DNA of 64,000 nucleotides from Hydractinia symbiolongicarpus (lineage: Eukaryota > Cnidaria > Hydrozoa > Anthoathecata > Hydractiniidae), in NCBI RefSeq assembly GCF_029227915.1, contig NC_079877.1, positions 18,216,851-18,280,850 on the forward strand. The letters are read 5' to 3'. Each line of letters starts with the position of its first letter. The first letter of the stretch is position 1. Below, piece after piece: positions 47,932-60,113 of this stretch. Below the pieces are notes generated by a model that ran no database searches, was not told the DNA's origin, and was given only the letters and a program-made list of their open reading frames with translations. The translations under genes were made by a program, and so were the position numbers.

Positions 47932-48262
47932 GAAATAGGTTACAAAGCGTCACAACGTGTTGCAAGGCGTTACAATCAGCATGGCCATGCGTTACAAGGT
48001 GTTACAAGAATCACTCTAGCCATTTCGAAAAATTTCAAAGTCATTTTTTCATGGAAATAGGTTACAAAGCGTCACAACGTGTTGCAAGGCGTTACAATCA
48101 GCATGTCCATGCGTTACAAGGCGTTACAAGAATCACTCTAGCCATTTCGAAAAATTTCAAAGTCATTTTTTCATGGAAATGGGTTACAAAGCGTTACGTG
48201 TTGCACGGCGTTACAATCAGCAAGTCCATGCGTTACAAGGCGTTACAAGAATCACTCTAGCC
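47932..48262 (+). repeat. 122-bp tandem repeat, about 2.7 copies
   Basis: Units start gaaataggttacaaagcg at 47,932, 48,054 and 48,176. Each contains several ggcgttacaa-type subrepeats. The copies differ at a few positions. Non-coding, between two open frames. Confidence 0.92.
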
Positions 48263-48366
48263 ATTTTAAGTAGGAATGGGGACGAGTGTGCGTTTAATGA
48301 ATGTCACATTTGCGCCATTATTTGCATACTTGAAGGCTTACAGCGTGTAGGTTTCACTTAAATTGT

Positions 48367-48741
48367 GTGGACGCATATGTGTACGGTAAAATGGTGAATG
48401 AAGAGGCAGTTGTGGTAAACGTTTCGGATAACGAATGCTCAGAATCTAAGGAGGTTTTGCCGTTCTTACATTCCTGTTTAACGCTGGCAATTTCCGTGGA
48501 AAAAAATATTGTTTGCCTATCAGATGATGAAGTTTTCCTAACTAAACCGATAGCAGCTTTGAAGGGAGAACTATGTTTTTGCGAACCGCCTTCACACACG
48601 AGGGTACTTATTGGCCAAATCGTAAGAGGAAAAAAAGCCTTTATGTGTACGCCGGTTTTGACTGTAACAAAGTTAAAAGACTATTTGAATATTCTGGTTT
48701 TCAAAAATCCTTGTAAATTTACAAAGTTATTTTTATTATAA
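48367..48741 (+). CDS. Small protein with two SUMO-interaction-like motifs, unknown
   Basis: Open frame of 124 codons; the first ATG is at 48,391 (MVNEEAVVVNVSDNECSES). Two segments have the hydrophobic-acidic form of SUMO-interaction motifs: VVVNVSDNE and NIVCLSDDEVF. The rest has no recognised domain and ends in a basic hydrophobic tail (FTKLFLL). It converges on the recombinase-like gene (minus strand, from 48,755) with 14 bases between them. It may be an accessory gene of the same element. The start and splice structure are unknown. Confidence 0.45.
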   Translation: MDAYVYGKMVNEEAVVVNVSDNECSESKEVLPFLHSCLTLAISVEKNIVCLSDDEVFLTKPIAALKGELCFCEPPSHTRVLIGQIVRGKKAFMCTPVLTVTKLKDYLNILVFKNPCKFTKLFLL

Positions 48742-48754
48742 ATACAATTTAAAC

Positions 48755-50282
48755 TTATATAAATTTTGTCTTCGCTCTAACCGCCAATGTACTAGCTTTA
48801 CGGCTACAATGAAAGGAGTAGTTAGGATCTGCGAGAATGGAAGTCCATTTTGCATTGCCATATTTTTGTAGCCCAGCTTGTATAAACTTGTCCTCCATGG
48901 CACTATAACTAACTTTTTTCTGTCTCGTTTGAACAGGTGTTTCGTGTTCCAAAGTACTTCCAGACGTTTTCACATTTTTGGTGTTACTATTGATTTCGCT
49001 TACAGTTAAAGGACACGTTGTTTGATCTCGTAATTTATCCATACATAACCTGGCTTTTGCAGCTATATTGCGCGATTCAGTCTTCTGGTAATGAACTTTA
49101 GTTACCTGCGACGTGTGTTTTTGATCTTGAGAAAGAATTGGTTGTTCTTTTGTTTCTAAGTGTGCAACACTTTCGGTTTCGATGATTTGCCTATATCGTG
49201 TAGGATTTATATACTTACCAATTGTTTGATAACCAATTCTACCGAATACGTCCGAAATACGCGTCAACTGCTTACCATTTCGACACATAAATCGGTGGGG
49301 TTCAATCTTCGTCGTACATTGTCAATGTATTCGTTTATTAGTGTGAGCACATCTATGGAAAAATAGAGAGAGTCAAATCCGTATTTCTCTGCAGTTTTAA
49401 AGACATTCTGATCTATAAAACCATCCTCTTTCACGCCTTTAATCATTGTTACTGTAAGAGTTTGATACGTCATGGGTCTTGAAGCCTTCACCATTAAAAA
49501 TAATACAGCTACTATGAAGGAAGTCGAAAATGATAAATCGTGTGCTGCGACACATGCACTTGCGTTTTTAGCATTTAACACAATTTGTTTATATTTTTCA
49601 CTATGGTATGGTATCACTTTTTGTAAATCATACAGTGTCGCCCAACAGTCTATACTGTTTAGATATTTAACACTTAAGATACACTTCCATTCAGCTTTCA
49701 TTTTACGAAGGAGGAATTTCTTAACACGGTGCAAATAAATCTCTGCAGCAACAAATACCGACAAATTTTTTTCGGTCGTACCTGTGCTCCGTCTGTAATC
49801 AAGCATGTGCCCCATAGCATTCATGTAGGCAATTATTCCTAAGAAGCCAACCTTCCATTGGTCTCTCAAAAAATCTACGAAATCAGAAAGCATATTAATA
49901 AAGCCAACAACAGGGAATGGTACTTCCCATACCGAAGGAGAATCCTCGCAGCAATATTTGGCATAAACTTTACAAGTTATTTGATCGGCCTGAGAATGAT
50001 CTTTACCACCACCACCTGGACTTTTTAACCATGTCCTAAATGCAACTGCCAAATTACATGTTTTAGCAAAAGACGGCATTGAAAATGTTGAGTCGCGCTT
50101 TCTTTGTGGATCTTTTATGCGATTTCTCGTACTGAAGTGGGGAAGTACTTCGTCGATATTCGGTCTTTTATCGAAATAATAAAACCATCCATGACGGTTA
50201 TAGACATGTTTTCTACACCCTCTTTTACTTCCATACGACTCGCTGTCACAATCAGCCACAGGACAACAAGTTGTTATCTTTA
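48755..50282 (-). pseudogene. Tyrosine-recombinase-like (Crypton-like) protein with C2H2 finger and Myb/SANT end
   Basis: Minus strand, two frames. 49,264-50,282: a C2H2-like finger (CPVADC ... CRKHVYNRHGW), a helical N-terminal part with WLKSPGGGGKDHSQADQI and NAMGHMLDYRRSTG, and the segment KASRPMTYQTLTVTMIKG, which fits the first catalytic Arg region. 48,755-49,288: FGRIGYQTIGKYINPTRYRQ, then DQKHTSQVTKVHYQK, fitting the second Arg and the His/Tyr end of a tyrosine recombinase, and a C-terminal Myb/SANT-like repeat (YSAMEDKFIQAGLQKYGNAK, W, FHCSRKASTLAVR). A frameshift at about 49,270-49,285 separates them. The fold assignment is inference from motif order. Confidence 0.55.
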
Positions 50283-50399
50283 TCAGGAATTAACTTTAGC
50301 CTTTTCGATCTCATTGAGGCTCCCAATGCCTCTTTCCACGCAGGCTTTTGCAATACTTGTTTTGTCGTTCCGATTTCTTTAAAGTTCTCTAGAAACAAA

Positions 50400-51010
50400 A
50401 TTTATAGAAAGTTTATAACAATATTAGTTTTTAACAAAGCATAGAAAGTAGGATAAAAAAAAGAATTCCTTTGAATAAAAAAAGAATCTTATTTACTATA
50501 AATTTAAAGTTTGAACAACTTACCTTATACTTTACTTCGTATACAAAGTATTAGTTGAGAAACTTCTCATTAAAACAATTCCTTTTTATAATGAAGGACG
50601 CTCTCCATAGCAGAGTTAAGGTAGCAGCGAAAACGGAATTATTTTCAAGTGGCACAATATAAATTAGACTGCAGAGTATTCATAATTAAATAACTATTCC
50701 TCAAAATAATCATTTCGCATATATTATCGTTATGATATAATATATAAAAGAATTCAACGGAACAAACAGAGTGGAACGATATATACCGTCACATAAATTT
50801 CATCAAATTCCCTATGGGAACGACACGTTCTTGTCTTGTGAGTAACAATAGAACAATGCATTCCGCTTTTATAACAATGTTTTAATAAGTTGTTAAAGAA
50901 CACCAAGTTCCTTAAAAATGGTTTTTTTTTAAAAAATTGGAACATGTAAAGTATTTAATGTGTTTAGGGTGTAAGATAATCGCACATAGAATCACGGACC
51001 ATTATAATTT
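50400..51010. other. AT-rich DNA, no gene recognised
   Basis: Likely upstream region or intron of the recombinase-like gene. A minus-strand open stretch at about 50,285-50,400 could be another exon of it, but no acceptor/donor pair is decisive. Confidence 0.4.
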
Positions 51011-51021
51011 CATACGCATAT

Positions 51022-51842
<821 letters not shown>

Positions 51843-52344
51843 TGATTCAAGCTGATCAGCTATTTCAACCCATTCTTCTTCAGTTTTCGGGGCCTTAAGA
51901 AACCCATTCTTTTAAAAGCTGGTCCCATAAAGCATCTGAGGTTTTTTTGATTATTCTACAAACTGATGTTTTTCCCGTTCTATAACTATCAGCTATGGTG
52001 CTTTGGGCATCTCCGGTGACTAAGTAGCGTAAGGTAACACATAATCTCTCACTTGGAGTTATTGTTTCCCGTCTCATCGCGGATTTCATTATAACAGGTG
52101 CAACATAGCTAAGAAATTCTTCTAATTTGGTGGGTGTCATTCTAAATTGGCGAAAAAAGAATTCTCTATCAAATAGTAGCATGTCATTTACAAGCAGGTG
52201 GTATTCTCCTTTCGTTTTCCTCTCCAAATAAATCTTGTGCACCGAAAATCGTCTGGCTTTCTTCTTCTTAGCATATTTTCGTCTGAATCGTCTTCTCAAA
52301 AGCAAAAGAATTATAATTTGCCTTCCAGTAAAAGGCATCTGCAT
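51843..52344 (-). pseudogene. N-terminal half of a PIF/Harbinger transposase cut off by a microsatellite
   Basis: The frame 51,895-52,344 carries the family's N-terminal motifs: RRFSVHKIYLERKTKGEYHL, REFFFRQFRMTPTKLEEFL, ITPSERLCVTLRYLVTGDAQ (helix-turn-helix) and ADSYRTGKTSVCRIIKKT. After a one-base shift at about 51,897 the text continues with FLKAPKTEEEWVEIADQLES and then meets the (aat)n tract. The whole catalytic DDE core is missing. It is a different lineage from the transposase at 2,034-3,433. Confidence 0.8.
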
Positions 52345-52439
52345 TCAAAATTTAGAAAAATACTTCATCGCGTGTTTGACATGCTTGTTCCGATATTCAG
52401 CCATTTTTGTTTATGTTTGTTGTCAAGTGAAAACTGCAT

Positions 52440-52505
52440 TCGCTTGGTCGCGCTATTCGCGCGACTCATTCGCGCTACTAAAGCGAATGAGTGGAAACCG
52501 GCCTT
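52440..52505. repeat. Candidate Harbinger terminal inverted repeat (one end)
   Basis: Read from 52,503 leftwards on the minus strand the sequence begins ggccggtttccactcattcg and goes on with alternating cgcg-rich motifs. That matches the GGCCGGTTTCCACT type of end seen in some PIF/Harbinger (ISL2EU-like) elements. It lies 160 bp upstream of the transposase start, as expected. The partner end is lost with the rest of the element. Confidence 0.5.
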
Positions 52506-52785
52506 TAAAGAAGGGGTGAACAGCGCGGGCACGGCTGCTGATTGAAAATTAAAAAATGCCAGAGTTAATTTCAAAGACCAGATACGCTTGTTTGGAATGT
52601 TTCGTAAAACATCGGTTTATAGGAGTTTGTTACAAAATACCTTTTTTTTTCATCCATGAATGTGAGTTATTTTATAGTTCAGTATTTTTACACATTTGCC
52701 AAACTGATGGTTATATTCAGAAACAATATTAGATCTTTCTCCACATTGTGATGGCAACGCTTCGATGATCACACTGTTTTATCAA

Positions 52786-53439
52786 CGTACATACTAAAAA
52801 GGGTAACACCCTAGAACAAGCTAGAACAATCTGGAACAACCTAGAACAAGTTAGAACAACCTAAGAACAACCTGGAACAACCTGGGATAAACTAACGACA
52901 AGCGAGACCTGTCTGAAAACCGTACATACTAAAAAGGGTAACACCCTAGAACAAGCTAGAACAACCTGGTACGATCTAGAACAACCTAGAACAACCTGAG
53001 AACAAGCTAGAACAACCTAAGAATTATTAATATAATATATTAATAATAATATATTAATCGCTGCCTTCTGGCTCCGTGAAACATAGGAGATCGCGTTTTA
53101 ATTTTTGTCAAAGAGGTATATACAGGAGCCAAACTACCTCGACGGTCCAACTGACGTATCTTTTCGTTATTCATTCAGCAGATGTTACAATCACGGCGCT
53201 TCTTACGCTTGAATTTTTTTTGTACACGCTTATAACCTCAATCGCTCACAAAACACGCAAAAGGATTACCCGAATTTAACTCTATCAGCATGATATTTTA
53301 GCATGTTTTCAGATGGGTCTCGCTTGTCTTTAGTTTATTCCAGTTTGTTCCAGGTTGTTCTCAGGTTGTTCTAGGTTGTTCTAGATCGTTCCAGGTTGTT
53401 CTAGCTTGTTCTAGGGTGTTACCCTTTTAAGTATGTACG
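52786..53439. mobile_element. MULE-like MITE with long TIRs and a 10-bp target duplication
   Basis: The left end cgtacatactaaaaagggta is matched by the inverse complement ending at 53,439. The inverted similarity extends about 135 bp through arrays of ctagaacaac-type units to the phrase gacaagcgagacc. The 10-bp sequence gttttatcaa flanks both ends (52,776-52,785 and 53,440-53,449). A TSD of 9-11 bp with long TIRs is typical of Mutator-like elements. The left TIR is partly duplicated in tandem at about 52,921. No transposase is encoded. Confidence 0.78.
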
Positions 53440-53449
53440 GTTTTATCAA

Positions 53450-54790
53450 AAATAATAACAAAATTAAAGTTAAAGATCAAAATAGCAAAAATGCTATCAG
53501 CTGAATAACACGACCAAAATATTTTTATTTTTATTACTGAACTAATTTATGAGTAAATATTAAAAAAAAAATGTAAATAAAGCTGAAACCGTTGCACGTT
53601 CGATTTGTTGTTGAAAGTTTCCGGTCTGTGTATTTATCGAATTTGACGCCATCTGATCACAACGGGCTTCATCGTTTGAAGCTGGCAGTATGTTGTGAAA
53701 AAGCGATCAAATTACGAAGAAAAAAAATATTGCCCATGACAGATGTTTATAAAGTATTAACGAAGGTTATAAAATGCTGGAACTACAATTGTATGTAAAT
53801 TTTTTGGGTTATGTTCGGTTAAAGATCTCATTTTTCATGTTTGTTGGTAAGTACATCTTAAAATTGCTTCTTCTTGCCACATACAGCCGTAAAAACTTTG
53901 TAAAAATGTTGCTTCTAAGGAATATGGATATTCAGTTGTAAAACATAGTTATTTTTGTGTGGTTATAGTAATTATTTTATTAAATTTTGGGATTTAGAAG
54001 TTCCTTATTTTTTTCTTCCTCGCTCAAAATTTATCTTGTGGCTGCCACAAAAAAGTGTTTTGTTCGCCTCTCCTTTAATATATTCTTAGCATTACTGAAT
54101 ATATATAATGCCTTAATAGAATAAAGCTTGCTATATAATTTGATATAGGGGGAAATTCTTAATATTTAAGAGAAAGCTTAGCTTTGAAAGTTGAAACGGT
54201 TAAAAAATCGATACACACTTAATTTATCTCTCAACCACATACTCTAAACAACTGTAGATCATCTTCTTAATTGTTGCACCTGATTTTCTTTGGCTTTCTC
54301 TGTGTGTAGATAGCGTGCTCTGGATAAAAGTCCACTTTTTTTCGATTACTAAACTTCGCTTTGTCCCACAGAGAACGAATTGGAAATGTATGCAATTACC
54401 TTATACATCAGTTCTATTGGTAACTTTTTCTTCTTTACAGATAATATTTCTGACTAACAACACCAAGTTTTTATACTCGCCAACAACTGATTTTGTTTCC
54501 ATTTTATATCCCATTTATATTCGAATGCGATAGATGTTTTATAAAAGTAGCAGTCGGTTGATAAGCAACTCCGTAAGATACAGCACGAGCATGCTAAACT
54601 GGGGGTGAAAGGGTATTATTTTTAACCATTACTGCCTCATGCAGCGTTAACATATACAGAAAATAATATTTTTTAATTCTCAGTAAATTTTAGCTTAACG
54701 CCACGCTTGGGGAGTCAATGCGTGAGCTGTGTTAGAAAGTGACCCGTGATTTTTTGTGTCGTGAGCACTCGCATCACTCACACAAACGTA
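53450..54790. other. AT-rich DNA, nothing recognised
   Basis: No supported gene, RNA or repeat. The short frames here are within chance expectation for this composition. Confidence 0.4.
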
Positions 54791-54799
54791 TTACAATAT

Positions 54800-54908
54800 A
54801 CTAGTCGTTAACCCGTGAAAAAATCCACGGGGTCGTCCTCCTTTATATATGGCATTTCGTGGACGCGGACACACACAGACAGACAGACAACGGCTATTAT
54901 TAAAGAGA
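54800..54908 (+). repeat. Family A hairpin repeat copy
   Basis: Starts actagtcgttaacccgtgaa and includes aaatccacggggtcg, ctttatatatggcatttcgt and cacagacagacagacaacgg, then gctattattaaagaga. Confidence 0.75.
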
Positions 54909-54926
54909 AGGATCCTGGGCAGCAGC

Positions 54927-54994
54927 ATTCTCGAACCCAGAGCTCTTTGAGATAAACCGAGGTTTTATTCCCAAAGAGCTCTGGGGACGAGAAT
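54927..54994. repeat. Hairpin with 23-bp arms
   Basis: Left arm 54,927-54,949 and right arm 54,972-54,994 are inverse complements with two mismatches, around the core ccagagctctttg. The loop is 22 bases. Confidence 0.8.
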
Positions 54995-55052
54995 AGGTCA
55001 GCGGCTGCCAGCGAAAGTATCATCTGGAGTTAACGTCACAAGTCCGCAAAGA

Positions 55053-56062
55053 AACCGCCAATGTACTAGCTTTACGGCTACAATGAAAGGAGTAGTTAGG
55101 ATCTGCGAGAATGAAAGTCCATTTTGCATTGCCATATTTTTGTAGCCCAGCTTGTATAAACTTGTCCTCCATGGCACTAAAACTAACTTTTTTCTGTCTC
55201 GTTTGAACAGGTGTTTCGTGTTCCAAAGTACTTCCAGACGTTTTCACATTTTTGGTGTTACTATTGATTTCGCTTACAGTTAAAGGACACGTTGTTTGAT
55301 CTCGTAATTTATCCATACATAACCTGGCTTTTGCAGCTATATTGCGCGATTCAGTCTTCTGGTAATAAACTTTAGCTACCTGCGACGTGTGTTTTTGATC
55401 TTGAGAAAGAATTGCTTGTTCTTTTGTTTCTAAGTGTGCAACACTTTCGGTTTTGATGATTTGCCTATATCGTGTAGGATTTATATACTTACCAATTGCT
55501 TGATAAACCATTCTACCGAATACGTCCGAAATACGCGTCAACTGCTTACCATTTCGACACATAAATCGTTGGTGGGGTTTAATCTTCGTCGTACATTGTC
55601 AATGTATTCGTTTATTAGTGTGAGTACATCTATGGAAAAATAGAGAGAGTCAAATCCGTATTTCTTTGCAGTTTTAAAGACATTCTGATCTATAAAACCA
55701 TCCTCTTTCACGCCTTTAATCATTGTTACTGTAAGAGTTTGATACGTCATGGGTCTTGAAGCCTTCACCATTAAAAATAATACAGCTACTATGAAGGAAG
55801 TCGAAAATGATAAATCGTGTGCTGCGACACATGCACTTGCGTTTTTAGCATTAAACACAATTTGTTTATATTTTTCACTATGGTATGGTATCACTTTTTG
55901 TAAATCATATAGTGTCGCCCAACAGTCTATACTGTTTAGATATTCAACACTTAAGATACACTTCCATTCAGCTTTCATTTTACGAAGGAGGAATTTCTTA
56001 ACACGGTGCAAATAACTCTCTGCAGCAACAAATACCGACAAATTTTTTTCAGTCGTACCTGT
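55053..56062 (-). pseudogene. Truncated second copy of the recombinase-like gene
   Basis: About 1 kb, nearly identical to 48,777-49,790. It carries the C-terminal Myb-like block, the YINPTRYRQ and QKHTSQVAKVYYQK motifs and the RPMTYQ segment, with a few substitutions (for example His to Tyr in VYYQK, Cys... unchanged). It includes the same frameshift as the first copy. It lacks the N-terminal C2H2 part and the last residues, and both ends are abrupt. A 3-base insertion (Asn) distinguishes it next to the shift. Same orientation as the first copy. Confidence 0.7.
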
Positions 56063-56334
56063 GATTTATTTACAGGAAACAAGATGGCGACCAAGACAAA
56101 GCTTCTTCCCTAAGCTAATTTTTTGCATCTTTAAACGTCGAATATCTTGCAAACAAATCAAAACAATATATTAATACGACATCATGAGGTCTGTATACTT
56201 ACGAAGTATACTTATGAAAATCTTTGTTTTTAAATTTAATAAATACATAGCTATATTTCAAACATGTCGTATTAGTACTTAGCTAATACATTAGAGATGT
56301 GCATATTTTACATGGCTAATCTTACAAAAACGAG

Positions 56335-56632
56335 GGATATACCCTGTCTGTTATTTCCAGGAGGGGCCATGGCTTAGATGGAGGTCCTAGAGTATTTAAT
56401 GCTCATTTTTGAGCTACGCAGACCCAATTAGGGCCCGCGCTCTACTAGACAACTCTCAGCAACATCCAACTGCCCACACAGTGTGCCATCTGCCCAATTT
56501 CCCTCACATGGCTAGGGTTAACCCTGGACTATGGAACGTTCACTTGCCCATGTTGAATCGCCTTTAAGAGGAATCAAACCCAGGTCTCCCGCACAGAGTA
56601 CGAGAGCTATAACCACTAACTAATGGGGCCAA
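56335..56632 (-). repeat. tRNA-derived SINE
   Basis: On the minus strand the element begins ggccccattagttagtggtt. It has an A-box-like ttagttagtgg (plus 56,613-56,623) and a B-box-like ggtttgattcc (plus 56,570-56,580), one base from the consensus ggttcgattcc, about 33 bp apart, the proper spacing for an RNA polymerase III internal promoter. A non-tRNA body follows to about 56,335. No poly-A tail is evident. Confidence 0.7.
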
Positions 56633-56962
56633 TATGGCGAAATAGAAACTACTCAAATCAAAACAAGTATGAATAATATTATTTTCGTTATTAGTACGAT
56701 ATTTTAAATTGATTTTCGGTTACTTTCCAGCGCTTAAAGTAAATATTTGATCACTGCCGGTCATACTGACCGTCGGAGATTCAAATTGGCTGGTCAAATT
56801 GAATTTTTCGGTAGTCAAAAATATATGTGATTCCTTGCGAAACGGTTTTAATCACGAAATTTGATATTTATTCCACTTTGATGTTTTAAATTATTCTTAT
56901 GCCTCCCTAATGAAATGCAAGTCCCATTGACCTACCTTCACGTAGGTGTACTTCGTCAAGTG

Positions 56963-58187
56963 CAAGCCTTGCCATGACCAAATAACCTCCCGAGCAATTA
57001 ATTGCTCGCGTCAGAGTTTCTACGCAAGCAATTTTGCTCGCCATATCTTTAGCTATAAAAACTTTACATTTAGTCTTTCACGGCACACACCTAAAACAGC
57101 CACATTTTCAGTTTGGTCGGACATGTCCGTAGCTCGTTTTGAACTTTCGTCGGTTAAAACGTTCGATAGATTTCCGTTTTGGTCGGACACTTAGATCTCA
57201 GAATTATTGAATAGTCCTGGTCCTTTAAATCCACAAGCAAGCCTATTCATAGCCAACCTGACCATCCTAGCTAATTCACCGACTCCTGACTTACTTAAAA
57301 AACTACGTAGACATAAATCTCTTTTGCCCGGCCCCTTCGTCGTTGGTAACCAGGTCTTACACAAGAAATCCAGCCATGCGGCTCTTAACTAATGCACTCT
57401 TAACTAACGCTGACGGAGCACGGATGAGCAAGTCTGCAAAACTGCACTTACAGGCGGAACAGACAATTTATCATGGATTTAATTGTAGATAATTTCTTCA
57501 TTTGACGAAACAATTGGAAACAATAGGAGGTCCAAATTTAATGGATTATTTTCTTTATGCCGCAACTGTTATTCAAACAATTTTAAAAACGAAACCCACG
57601 TGCGGTATAATTTTTTTTCTGTATAAATTTTATGTACCTGACGTGTACCTTTTAAAAAGAGATTTTATTTATTAGTTTTATTTAAACCACGTGGATAAAA
57701 ATTTTTTTTAATTTAAAAACGAAGCATATTTTTTCCTATATTTGCTGTGATGACCTGAAAAATAAACATTAAATTTATGAAAACGACAGTATAGTCATGC
57801 ATACTATTTCGGACATGTAGAAAAGGAAGTTAAGATTGAGAGAGTCGCTATACCAGTAGACGCTCGATCATTGTGTTTGGGGTTCACGATTAAAAACGTC
57901 CCCCACTTTTCTACTGCAAAATGAATGCGCAACAAAGATTACCTTAATGCCCGTATCGCACGCGTTTTATAAAATGGCGAATGAACTGTTTTGCACGATG
58001 GGTGGAAAATAATCACACCAAATATCTTTTCAGTTCCACTTTAAAGACCAATCAATTCTTGAGAAAAACGCTTACACTTATCTCAAAATGTTAATATTTA
58101 CGCGAGCAATAGAATGCTCGGGTAACGAGCATTAACGCGAGCACTACGCGGGCGCGAGCAATTGCTCGCGTCTCATGGCAAGGCCTG
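56963..58187. mobile_element. Nested hAT-like element with 15-bp TIRs
   Basis: Ends caagccttgccatga (left) and, inverted, caggccttgccatga (right); 14 of 15 match. The 5-bp aagtg flanks both ends (56,958-56,962; 58,188-58,192). Subterminal palindromic motifs gcgagcaattgctcgcg occur on both sides. The interior has no convincing coding region. Confidence 0.68.
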
Positions 58188-58213
58188 AAGTGAATACACA
58201 TTGAACGATAATT

Positions 58214-60113
58214 ACGGAGTTTCATACCGCGCAAGTCTGGGCGCTAGCAAAGCGCTTTGTAGGGACAAATTTTTGGCATGTTTTCATTTGTCTCGATAGC
58301 CCAAATAATTTTCATGGTCAGTTTTTCACAACTATTCTGGTTAGTGCTGTGAAAAGAGGCAGAAATGCAAAATCCTGCCTTGGTTCTTCAAATAATTTTT
58401 TACTTTAACTGACGTTTTGCTTTTTTATTAACACGTTTAAATGGTGTTGCTAACCCTCTTTGTGGTATATTGACATGGGTAAGATGTTGGAATCGGAGAA
58501 AACTTAATTTACTGACTTTTAAAGAGACGCAAGAGAAGACATATTGTTGATGTTGGTTTTAGGGGTTAGCTTTCTGAAGTTGCAAGCTACATATACCATA
58601 CATTTTGTGTTGTGGGGAATAAAGTAATGGTTAAAACGAAACACTATTCTATCATTATCAGTGCACTTTGGCAAGAAGAAATAAAAATTACAGCTAGCTA
58701 TAGAAAGACTTAAAGGTTTTTTTACAGTAAGCTATAGCTAGCTAGCTAGCTATATATGGATCTGCAAGTTTGACATGGATTAACGTGGAAAAGCATTTGA
58801 TAAAGGATTTATTTGCAAAGTATAGCTAACTAGTTATATAAAAAAGAGCATAGATGAAATCGACTGAAAATAAAATACACACTTCAATGATATAATGACT
58901 GGCTTTGACTTTTCGTTAGAAATTATTGTATATAAATATTACATAGCTAGCTAGGAAGGGATATATATATAATAGCATGTTACACTATATTACTGTGTTC
59001 TTAATTTTGGTAAAATGCAAGAATAAATTTAGGCAAGGTCCACTTTTACAATTTTGTGATAGCTATAGTAATTTTGGTACATTGACATAAGAAAAATGTG
59101 GCAACCAAAAATATTTGACGAAAAAAGTTAAAGTCACTAAATTTGTTTAAAAAGTTGTTTTCCATTAAATGTGTTTATTTTAACCACAGCACGTTATTTT
59201 ATTTTATATTTCGCAGCTGTCGAAACTTTGTACTTTACAGATTAAAATTATTCCAATGCAAGCGTAGCAATTTTTAAGGCTAAGTTGGTGTTTGAACTGC
59301 ACTGTTAAGTTGAGTGATATAAAAAATGAGTTTTTATGATCCTAATTTTAGCATCTGGGCACTTATCAACCTATATATCTGATTACTGTATGAATAAGGC
59401 TACGATATATATGAGTGGCCCAGTGTGACCCCTAGCTAACAAAAACTACGAGACAGATACAGCCAGCTTTTTGACAATTTTTAATTTGGTTTATAAAAAA
59501 TGTAGGGAACTCCGCCCTGGTTAGTTAAATAAAGTTTCTAGCAAACACAAAATAAGAAATTTTGGAATTGTTTTTTAATATTATAGCTAGCTAGGTATCT
59601 GTTTAATGAGCATGAAACTATTACTTTAGAAAAAAACCCGTTGTTTTCTTTACTGTGTTTAATGAGCTACATTATTTTGGCTGTACTACTATCTATATAA
59701 ATCTTGAATGACATGCTAGCAATGCCTCTTTGATCACCACTGTGATATTTTTAAGACAATATTAAAACTTGTGATGTAACTAGCTACCAAAATAAGGTTT
59801 CTTTCTCTTTTGACTGCCAACTTTTCATGATGAGTGTACCCCACAACTTGAAGCAATTATAATAACCAAGTTTAGGTCTTGAACTTTCATAATATACAAT
59901 CTTATGTCAATACTGAGTATCCTTCCTTTAAATAATTGTAAAATCAATATATCGCGCCAGTTTAAAAAGTAAAAATACAAAGGAAAAAGTGAGTAGTTCT
60001 CTTCGTACTGCATGTTTTTCTTAGCAAATGCCTTGCGCTCTGCGGGGGATATAAAAATTTGTCCCTACAAGTGCTTCGCTAGTGCCCAGAGCTGCGCGGT
60101 ATGAAACTCCGTA
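58214..60113. mobile_element. Nested 1.9-kb element with ~60-bp TIRs
   Basis: The left TIR starts acggagtttcataccgcgca and continues through ctagcaaagcgct to tagggacaaatttt. The right end is the inverse complement with several mismatches. The flanking aatt on both sides is palindromic, so the size of the duplication is unclear. Interior AT-rich with TAGC runs (58,690-58,750) and no coding region. Confidence 0.65.

Noticed and set aside
56566-56640. A functional tRNA gene
   Set aside because: A and B boxes are present but the cloverleaf stems do not pair convincingly; fits a SINE head better.
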